Positions 7,414 through 12,845 of a stretch of 12,845 nucleotides of DNA are shown in pieces (positions within the stretch are counted from its first letter, which is position 1; every line of letters starts with the position of its first letter). Below the pieces are notes generated by a model. It made no database searches and was not told where the DNA came from. It worked only from the letters and a program-made list of their open reading frames with translations. The stretch comes from Maribacter sp. Its GTDB lineage: Bacteria > Bacteroidota > Bacteroidia > Flavobacteriales > Flavobacteriaceae. The position numbers were made by a program, and so were the translations under genes. The stretch spans positions 1 to 12,845 of the forward strand of contig JABDKZ010000126.1 of assembly GCA_013001935.1 (NCBI GenBank), read 5' to 3'.

Positions 7414-7458
7414 AAAAGGCTGTTCAATTTAAGGGTCATACCAGTTAAATGAACAGCC
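7414..7458 (-). terminator. hairpin between etfA and the BFN gene, probable terminator
   Basis: On the minus strand, GGCTGTTCATTTAA (7458-7445) pairs with TTAAATTGAACAGCC (7432-7418), with one bulged base. A short GGT/ACC pairing lies in the loop. A T4 run follows (7417-7414). The stem is long but the T run is short, so partial readthrough into the BFN gene, 17 bases further on, is possible. No clear -7 box for the BFN gene is seen after the hairpin. Confidence 0.6.
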
Positions 7459-7483
7459 CTTTAGGGGCACAAAGTAACAAAAA

Positions 7484-8452
7484 TTAAGCGTTTTGTGCTT
7501 TAAATTCCTTTAATTTTTCGATGAGTTTTGGTACTACTTCAAAGGCATCACCGACAATGCCATAATCGGCAGCTTTAAAAAAGGGGGCTTCTGGGTCTGT
7601 ATTTATGACGACTTTTGTTTTTGAGGAACTCACGCCTGCCAAATGTTGTATGGCTCCCGAGATTCCGATTGCGATATAAAGATTACTGGCAACGGGCTTC
7701 CCTGTTTGTCCTACATGCTCACTATGAGGTCTCCAGCCCATGTCCGATACCGGTTTTGAACAAGCTGTTGCTGCACCAAGCACATCTGCCAATTCTTCGA
7801 TCATCCCCCAATTTTCAGGACCTTTTAAACCTCGACCACCTGATATTACAGTGTCAGCATCGGCAATTGTAACTTGACCCACCACTTTGTCAATTTCAAC
7901 AGATTTAGTAGTGAAATCAGCATTATCAAGTGCAGGGTTAAAATCTTCAACACTTGCATTGGTCTTATTTTCAATTAGACCAAATGAATTGCTCGATACA
8001 CCTATAATTTTTATATCCGTATTTATTTAGGTGTGGGCAAAACCCTTATTACTAAAGACAGTTCGTTTTACTGTAAACGGATTGCTGCTTTCTGGGGCAG
8101 CTACTGCATTGGGGGCATAACCAGCACCTAACTTAGCAGCTACTATCGGGGCTAAAAACTTGGTATCAGAACTTGAACTAACAATTACTATTTTTGCACC
8201 TTCACTTTTTGCCGCATCAATTATAGCATGGGCATACGCTTTGGCATTGAAGGTTTTTAATTGATCATTAGATACGTTAAGTACTTTGGAAACACCATAA
8301 GTGCCCAAGTTTTCATTTTCGTTCGCATTAATTGAAATGGCTGTAACAGTTGTGCCCAATTGCTTGGCAACTTCACTTGCATACGATGCAACTTCCAAGG
8401 CATTCTTTTTAAAATTGCCGTTATCTGATTCTGTATAAACTAAAACTGACAT
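7484..8452 (-). pseudogene. etfA: electron transfer flavoprotein alpha subunit, interrupted by an in-frame TAA at codon 142
   Basis: Read through the stop, this is a full-length ETF-alpha (322 codons) that pairs with EtfB, binds FAD and carries electrons from acyl-CoA-type dehydrogenases to the quinone pool. Codons 1-141 form the N-terminal domain (MSVLVYTES..., AKLGAGYAPN, ending GFAHT). Codons 143-322 form the FAD-binding domain: GGRGLKGPENW (205-215), SKPVSDMGWRPH, VGQTGKPVASNLYIAIGISG (247-266) and INTDPEAPFFKAADYGI (283-299). Both halves lie in the same frame, with no indel and no other stop. The codon (plus-strand tta, 8027-8029) would be a sense codon such as GAA after one base change. 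The N-terminal piece alone lacks the FAD site. The downstream piece has no ATG soon after the stop, and the first plausible restart is a GTG near 7885. Sequencing error, recent inactivation or readthrough all remain possible. etfB lies 63 bp upstream. Confidence 0.88.
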
Positions 8453-8515
8453 ATATATTTTAATTTCTAATTATATTCTCCATTATCCGAGCTTTCTGCA
8501 GGAATTTGGACTTTT

Positions 8516-9262
8516 TTAAATGACTTTAGCTTCGTTGTGTAAAAGGTTTACCAATTCTTCCACATTGGCAGCATCAACCATTTTTACTGCTCCTTTGGGA
8601 GCTGGCTTATCAAACTTTATATCCTGGGTTGCCATTGCTGCTTCAATTGGTTCAATGACGTTCAGGACTTTTTTCCTTGCCATCATGATTCCGCGCATGT
8701 TCGGGATACGCAATTCACTTTCTTCAACCAATCCTTTTTGGCATCCAATTACTAAAGGCAGGGTGGTTGCAATTTTCTCCTTGCCACCATCGATCTCACG
8801 CGTAGCGGATGCATTTGTACCATCAATCTGTAGATCAATACAAGTGTTTACAAAATTCATATCCAATAATGTCGCTAGAATACCTGGCACCATTCCTCCA
8901 TTATAATCAATAGATTCCCTACCAGCGATAACAATATCGTATCCCCCATTTTTAACAACTGCCGCCAATTGTTGTGCAACAAAATAACCATCGGTAGCTT
9001 CCGCGTTCACCCGAATAGCCTCATCAGCTCCTATGGCCAAGGCTTTGCGTATTGTGGGTTCTGCGCTTGCACCTCCTACAGAAGCAACGTGTACCGTTGC
9101 GCCCTGCTTCTCTTTGAACCACATGGCCCTCGTTAGTCCAAATTCATCATTTGGGTTAATAACAAATTGTACTCCATTAGAATCGAATTTGGTGTCACCA
9201 TCGGTAAAATTAATTTTTGAGGTGGTGTCCGGAACGTTGCTGATGCACACTAATATCTTCAT
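8516..9262 (-). CDS. etfB: electron transfer flavoprotein beta subunit
   Basis: This 248-aa protein is the beta subunit of the soluble ETF heterodimer, which binds AMP and docks partner dehydrogenases. Evidence is the N-terminal MKILVCISNVPDT, INPNDEFGLTRAM (35-47), the signature AGRESIDYNGGMVPG (113-127) and the C-terminal recognition loop region around LRIPNMRGIMMARKK (184-198). In human ETF-beta the corresponding segment carries the Leu anchor that engages acyl-CoA dehydrogenases. Length is typical. It is the first gene of the etfB-etfA pair and is divergent from the pyruvate dehydrogenase E1-beta gene across 182 bp. A consensus -7 box lies 35 bases upstream. The gene itself is intact, unlike its partner etfA. 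Confidence 0.96.
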   Translation of the reverse strand: MKILVCISNVPDTTSKINFTDGDTKFDSNGVQFVINPNDEFGLTRAMWFKEKQGATVHVASVGGASAEPTIRKALAIGADEAIRVNAEATDGYFVAQQLAAVVKNGGYDIVIAGRESIDYNGGMVPGILATLLDMNFVNTCIDLQIDGTNASATREIDGGKEKIATTLPLVIGCQKGLVEESELRIPNMRGIMMARKKVLNVIEPIEAAMATQDIKFDKPAPKGAVKMVDAANVEELVNLLHNEAKVI

Positions 9263-9297
9263 AAACTTAATATTTTCAGGTCTTTAAAAGAATGCCG

Positions 9298-9305
9298 CAA
9301 AGATA
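9298..9305 (-). promoter_or_regulatory. -7 promoter box of etfB-etfA
   Basis: On the minus strand this reads TATCTTTG, matching TAnnTTTG and identical to the box of the 2TM-folA operon. It lies 35 bases before the etfB ATG. Where a -33 element would be expected there is instead the palindrome at 9327-9338. Confidence 0.5.
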
Positions 9306-9326
9306 GGTATTCTTTTTAAAAAATAC

Positions 9327-9338
9327 TATGCGCGCATA
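9327..9338. promoter_or_regulatory. palindrome TATGCGCGCATA in the etfB/pdhB divergent region, possible operator
   Basis: This is a perfect 12-bp palindrome, extended to 18 bp by matching TA pairs beyond one mismatch on each side. Its GCGCGC core stands out in a very AT-rich spacer. It begins 21 bases upstream of the etfB -7 box, so it covers the -33 region of that promoter. A regulator-binding role is inferred from position and symmetry alone. Confidence 0.35.
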
Positions 9339-9394
9339 ATAAAATTTGTAATGTTTTTTAGTTCTTTGAGCCTATATTTTGATATATATTTCGC

Positions 9395-9402
9395 TATTTT
9401 TG
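9395..9402 (+). promoter_or_regulatory. candidate -7 promoter box for pyruvate dehydrogenase E1-beta
   Basis: TATTTTTG matches TAnnTTTG and lies 42 bases before the ATG at 9445. A TTTG at 9365-9368 could be the -33 element, but the 26-base spacing is a little longer than usual. Confidence 0.45.
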
Positions 9403-9444
9403 CTTTCGTTTTTATAGCAAGGAATAACTTATTAAAAACAATTA

Positions 9445-10422
9445 ATGAAGACACTACAGTTTAGGCAGGCCTTAGCGGAGGCAATGTCCGAGGAAATGAG
9501 AAAGGATGAGACCATTTATTTAATGGGCGAGGAAGTTGCAGAATATAATGGTGCTTATAAGGCTTCAAAAGGGATGTTGGATGAATTTGGTCCTGATCGC
9601 GTTATTGATACGCCAATTTCGGAGTTGGGATTCGCAGGCATAGGTGTAGGGTCTACCTTGACAGGTAATAGGCCCATAATTGAATTCATGACTTTTAATT
9701 TTGCATTGGTTGGTATTGACCAGATAATAAATAATGCTGCTAAAATCAGACAAATGTCTGGTGGACAATTCAGTTGTCCCATAGTTTTTCGGGGGCCAAC
9801 AGCTTCCGCTGGTCAGTTAGCCGCTACACACTCCCAAGCGTTTGAAAGTTGGTTTGCCAATTGCCCTGGTCTAAAAGTAGTTGTTCCATCAAATCCAGCA
9901 GATGCAAAGGGACTCCTTAAATCTGCGATTAGGGATAATGACCCAGTGATCTTTATGGAATCAGAACAGATGTATGGTGATAAAGGTGAAGTACCTGAAG
10001 GGGAATATACAGTTCCTTTAGGTGTTGCCGATATCAGAAGGGAAGGTGCTGACGTTACCATAGTTTCATTTGGTAAAATTATTAAGGAAGCGGATAAGGC
10101 CGCTGATGAATTGGCCAAGGAAGGTATTAGCTGTGAGATCATTGATTTGCGTACGGTGAAACCATTGGACTATGAAGCGGTTTTAAATTCCGTGAGGAAA
10201 ACAAATAGGTTGGTGATTTTGGAAGAGGCATGGCCCTTTGGTAATGTGGCCACTGAAATTACATTCCATGTACAATCCAATGCATTTGATTACTTGGATG
10301 CGCCAATACAAAAAATAAATACAGCTGATACGCCAGCTCCATATTCCCCGGTTTTATTGGCAGAGTGGTTGCCCAATCACCAAGATGTAATAAATGCCGT
10401 TAAAAAAGTGTTATATAAATAA
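9445..10422 (+). CDS. pdhB: pyruvate dehydrogenase complex E1 component, beta subunit
   Basis: This 325-aa protein forms, with an E1-alpha subunit, the thiamine-diphosphate enzyme that decarboxylates pyruvate and passes the acetyl group to lipoyl-E2. Sequence blocks closely follow mitochondrial-type E1-beta. They are EEVAEYNGAYKASKG (29-43), DTPISELGFAGIGVG (55-69) with E60 at the TPP-activating Glu position, EFMTFNFA, PIVFRGP (112-118), ATHSQAFESW (127-136) with H129 at the active-site His, and the C-terminal transketolase domain with EEAWPFGNVATEI (260-272). Resemblance to pyruvate-type over branched-chain-type E1-beta (DTPISE, MSGG) supports the substrate call. The E1-alpha and E2 genes are not adjacent, so the complex is encoded at more than one locus. 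The gene stands alone between its own promoter and a terminator. Confidence 0.94.
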   Translation: MKTLQFRQALAEAMSEEMRKDETIYLMGEEVAEYNGAYKASKGMLDEFGPDRVIDTPISELGFAGIGVGSTLTGNRPIIEFMTFNFALVGIDQIINNAAKIRQMSGGQFSCPIVFRGPTASAGQLAATHSQAFESWFANCPGLKVVVPSNPADAKGLLKSAIRDNDPVIFMESEQMYGDKGEVPEGEYTVPLGVADIRREGADVTIVSFGKIIKEADKAADELAKEGISCEIIDLRTVKPLDYEAVLNSVRKTNRLVILEEAWPFGNVATEITFHVQSNAFDYLDAPIQKINTADTPAPYSPVLLAEWLPNHQDVINAVKKVLYK

Positions 10423-10448
10423 GGAACACCGATTTGTAAAGGTAATTT

Positions 10449-10485
10449 AGCTTCGCCGACCTAGTGTTGACGAAGCTTTTATTTT
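10449..10485 (+). terminator. intrinsic terminator after pdhB
   Basis: The arms AGCTTCG (10449-10455) and CGAAGCT (10471-10477) pair perfectly. An inner CGAC/GTTG pairing across one mismatch shortens the loop. The T-rich tail TTTTATTTT ends at 10485. It separates pdhB from the DUF5686 gene. Confidence 0.85.
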
Positions 10486-10512
10486 AAGATACATTCTTTT
10501 GTAAGCTTTTAG

Positions 10513-10526
10513 ATTGAATATTCAAT
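10513..10526. repeat. 14-bp perfect palindrome just before the DUF5686 gene
   Basis: ATTGAATATTCAAT is a perfect palindrome ending 5 bases before the ATG at 10532. It could be an operator or chance symmetry in AT-rich DNA. A second copy was not noticed in the window. Confidence 0.3.
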
Positions 10527-10531
10527 TGTAA

Positions 10532-12845
10532 ATGAAGAAATTCCTCTTAGCGACATTTTTGCTTTTTTCCATATCGGTTATTTCACAATCGAAAGTAGGA
10601 GGCGTTGTTCTTGATGAAACAGGGGAACCCGTCGCATTTGCAAATGTGATATTCAAAAATTCTACAATAGGAACAACCACCGATGATAATGGTAATTTCT
10701 ATATGGAATCGGATTCAACTCACGAAATACTGGAAATCTCCTTTATTGGTTATGAAACAAAGGATATTTTGCTAAAATCCAGGGTAAATTATAATATGAG
10801 AATCACGCTCCTTGAAGGTAGTCAGCAATTGAAGGAAGTAGTGATTTATGCCGGAAAGCAATCCAAGAAAAACAATCCAGCGATTGATATCTTGAGAAAA
10901 ATCTGGTCCAAAAAGAGAGAAAATGGATTGCGTAAATTCAAACAATATCAATATGATAAATATGAAAAAGTAGAATTTGACCTGAATACCATTGATAGTG
11001 CTTTAATGAAAAAGAAGATATTTAAAGGAATGGAGTTTGTTTTCCAGGACTTAGATACCTCCCGCATAACAGGTAAAACCTATCTTCCTATAGTCTTGAA
11101 TGAAACTTTTGCGAAGGTTTATGGTGATAATATCAGAGAATTAGAAAAGGAGGATGTTCTGGGCAACAAAAATTCTGGGTTCGATAACAATCAGGCTATC
11201 ATAGCCTTTGTAGAGGATTTGTACCAAGATTACGACGTGTATAATAACTACCTTAAATTCTTTGACAAGAGTTTTACAAGCCCACTTTCCAAGACAGGCA
11301 TTGATACCTATAATTATATTTTGAGGGATAGCGCGTTTATTGATAACAAATGGTGTTATAACATTACCTATTACCCACGTCGTAAAAACGAGCTTACCTT
11401 CAAGGGCGATTTTTGGGTTAACGACTCTACCTATGCCATAAAAAATATAAATCTGGAAGTTACTAAGAGTGCTAATATTAACTGGGTCAAGGAAATTTAT
11501 ATTGAACAGGATTTTGAAGTAATAAATGATTCGGTCTTTCTCCTAAAAAGAGATTATATGATGACCGATTTTAGCTTCAGGAAAAAGGAGGAGTCAAAAG
11601 GTGTATATGGTAAACGAACCACTGTTTATGGTGATTACCGGTTCAATATTGAAAAGCCAAAACAATTCTATAAGACCAAAAGCAATGCTTATGATCCATT
11701 GGTTATGAATCGGGACAGTGTTTTTTGGGAAAACAGTAGATTGGAGGTGCTTAATCAGGATGAGCAAGGAATCTATCAATTATTGGATACCTTAAAGACC
11801 GTTCCAAAGTTTAAATCATTCTATAATATAGCCAGCATTTTAGGTTCGGGATATGTAGAAATTGATAAATGGAATCTTGATATTGGCGATGTGTTTAGTA
11901 CCTTCGGTTATAACAATGCGGAAGGAATACGGGTACGTGCTGGGGCAAGGACCTATTTTGGGCAAAATGACCCCTGGCGATTGGAAGGTTATTTGGCTTA
12001 TGGTTTTAAAGACCAAAAAGTGAAACATGGCTTCTCGGCCAAATGGTTATTGGATAAAAAGAATCGATTGATCATTTCGGGGGGGAATCGCAAGGATGTT
12101 GAGCAATTAGGGCTAAGTCTTACTTCAACTAATGATGTTTTGGGAAGAAGTGTGGCGTCATCAGCTGTATTTACTGTGGGGTCAAATGATCGACTTACCA
12201 ATATAAATCTAAGTACTTTAAATTTGGAAATTGAGCCGATTACCAATTTCAGGGTCAGGGTTGGTAGTTCTTTCAGGACCTTGAGTTCCGCCTTGCCGGA
12301 TGCCTTTAACTTGGATTATATTGACCCCGGATCCCCAACAGGGGTTTCTTCCGAAATTAAGCAATTTGATATACGAACCCTTCTTATTTACACTCCTGGT
12401 AAAAGAACCATAGGTTATGGTGTTGAAAGAAGAACCATAAACGATACCTATAGTACGTTGTTATTAAATTATACCAAAGGTATAGAAGGTGTTTTTGAGA
12501 GTGGATTTGACTACACAAAACTACAGTTTTCATATGGCCAACCTTGGCAAATAGGCGGGCTTGGAAGGCTATATAGTACGGTTGAGGTAGGTAAGACCTT
12601 TGGGGCAGTGCCATTAGGGCTTTTGAACGTTGTTCCTGGCAACCAAACATTGTTCACCATTTATAATACGTTCCACAATTTAAACTTTTACGAATTTGTT
12701 ACAGATACATATACTTCTGTTCATTTGGAACATAATTTCAATGGGCGGTTATTTTCCAGAATACCCCTTATACGAAAATGGAACTTGAGGGAATTTATTG
12801 GAGTACGAGGGGTTTGGGGCGAATTGTCTGACGAGAACATTATTC
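10532..12845 (+). CDS. DUF5686 outer-membrane protein with carboxypeptidase-like regulatory domain (partial at window edge)
   Basis: The frame stays open from the ATG at 10532 to the right edge: 771 codons with no stop. Residues 1-19 are a signal peptide (MKKFLLATFLLFSISVISQ). Residues about 20-95 are a carboxypeptidase-D regulatory-like beta-sandwich, with GGVVLDETGEPVAFANV, GTTTDDNGNF and LEISFIGYET. A linker containing LKEVVIYAGK follows. The rest matches the DUF5686 layout from NPAIDILRKIWSKK onward, with many alternating strands, such as GSGYVEIDKWNLDIGDVFST and TFGAVPLGLLNVVPGNQT, that look like an outer-membrane beta-barrel. Family members are about 800-850 aa, so probably only a few dozen residues are missing. 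The function is unknown. The fold resembles the N-terminal module of TonB-dependent receptors, but no plug domain is seen. The gene follows the pdhB terminator and should have its own promoter. Confidence 0.87.
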   Translation, partial: MKKFLLATFLLFSISVISQSKVGGVVLDETGEPVAFANVIFKNSTIGTTTDDNGNFYMESDSTHEILEISFIGYETKDILLKSRVNYNMRITLLEGSQQLKEVVIYAGKQSKKNNPAIDILRKIWSKKRENGLRKFKQYQYDKYEKVEFDLNTIDSALMKKKIFKGMEFVFQDLDTSRITGKTYLPIVLNETFAKVYGDNIRELEKEDVLGNKNSGFDNNQAIIAFVEDLYQDYDVYNNYLKFFDKSFTSPLSKTGIDTYNYILRDSAFIDNKWCYNITYYPRRKNELTFKGDFWVNDSTYAIKNINLEVTKSANINWVKEIYIEQDFEVINDSVFLLKRDYMMTDFSFRKKEESKGVYGKRTTVYGDYRFNIEKPKQFYKTKSNAYDPLVMNRDSVFWENSRLEVLNQDEQGIYQLLDTLKTVPKFKSFYNIASILGSGYVEIDKWNLDIGDVFSTFGYNNAEGIRVRAGARTYFGQNDPWRLEGYLAYGFKDQKVKHGFSAKWLLDKKNRLIISGGNRKDVEQLGLSLTSTNDVLGRSVASSAVFTVGSNDRLTNINLSTLNLEIEPITNFRVRVGSSFRTLSSALPDAFNLDYIDPGSPTGVSSEIKQFDIRTLLIYTPGKRTIGYGVERRTINDTYSTLLLNYTKGIEGVFESGFDYTKLQFSYGQPWQIGGLGRLYSTVEVGKTFGAVPLGLLNVVPGNQTLFTIYNTFHNLNFYEFVTDTYTSVHLEHNFNGRLFSRIPLIRKWNLREFIGVRGVWGELSDENII

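Noticed and set aside
7484..7885. C-terminal part of etfA as a separate gene starting at a GTG
   Set aside because: It is in the same frame as the upstream half, starts in the middle of a conserved domain, and the codons between the TAA and this GTG also read as ETF-alpha. It is a fragment of one interrupted gene, although restart there cannot be excluded.
8520..8906. 128-codon plus-strand frame opposite etfB
   Set aside because: It is antisense to a clear EtfB coding sequence, its composition mirrors the opposite-strand codons, and it has no domain.
11594..12650. Several minus-strand frames of 61-88 codons under the DUF5686 gene
   Set aside because: The plus-strand frame is open throughout and matches DUF5686 features. 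The opposite frames are shadows.

Overview
The window is chromosomal DNA from a member of the Bacteroidota, most likely the family Flavobacteriaceae. This rests on a low-GC sequence, Bacteroidota-type -7 boxes (TAnnTTTG) with no strong Shine-Dalgarno sequences, and characteristic families: a PafA-type phosphatase, a 2TM-domain protein, a signal-peptide-bearing NupC, and a DUF5686 outer-membrane protein with a carboxypeptidase-like domain. I saw no mobile element, CRISPR array, tRNA or rRNA. It reads as a conserved core region, not a genomic island.

Layout. Positions 1-164 (-) hold the N-terminal end of an MlaE-family ABC permease, cut by the window edge. Divergent from it is a two-gene unit: a secreted PafA-like alkaline phosphatase (277-1959) and glutamate racemase murI (1971-2759). 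Convergent with murI, only 4 bp away, is a minus-strand pair: a 2TM-domain membrane protein (3258-3644) overlapping dihydrofolate reductase folA (2764-3258). A roughly 320-bp spacer with divergent promoters leads to a 98-aa stand-alone glycogen-binding (AMPK-beta/isoamylase E-set) protein (3966-4262) with a strong terminator. Then, all on the minus strand and transcribed leftward, come etfB (9262-8516), an interrupted etfA (8452-7484), a bifunctional-nuclease/UVR protein (7396-6767), the nucleoside transporter nupC (6751-5291) and thyA (5161-4337). Divergent from etfB is the pyruvate dehydrogenase E1-beta gene (9445-10422) with its terminator. It is followed by a large DUF5686 protein (10532 to the edge).

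Function. One theme is nucleotide and folate metabolism: NupC takes up nucleosides, ThyA makes dTMP and produces dihydrofolate, and FolA reduces it back. A second theme is central oxidation: the ETF electron carrier and the E1-beta subunit of pyruvate dehydrogenase share a divergent promoter region. That region contains a GC-rich 12-bp palindrome. A third theme is the cell envelope: lipid-transport permease, periplasmic phosphatase, D-glutamate for peptidoglycan, and a probable outer-membrane barrel protein.

The most notable observation is an in-frame TAA at codon 142 of etfA (8027-8029). Both sides of the stop are in the same frame and look like intact ETF-alpha. It is either a recent nonsense mutation, a sequence error, or something less ordinary such as readthrough. 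I found no convincing new multi-gene system here.
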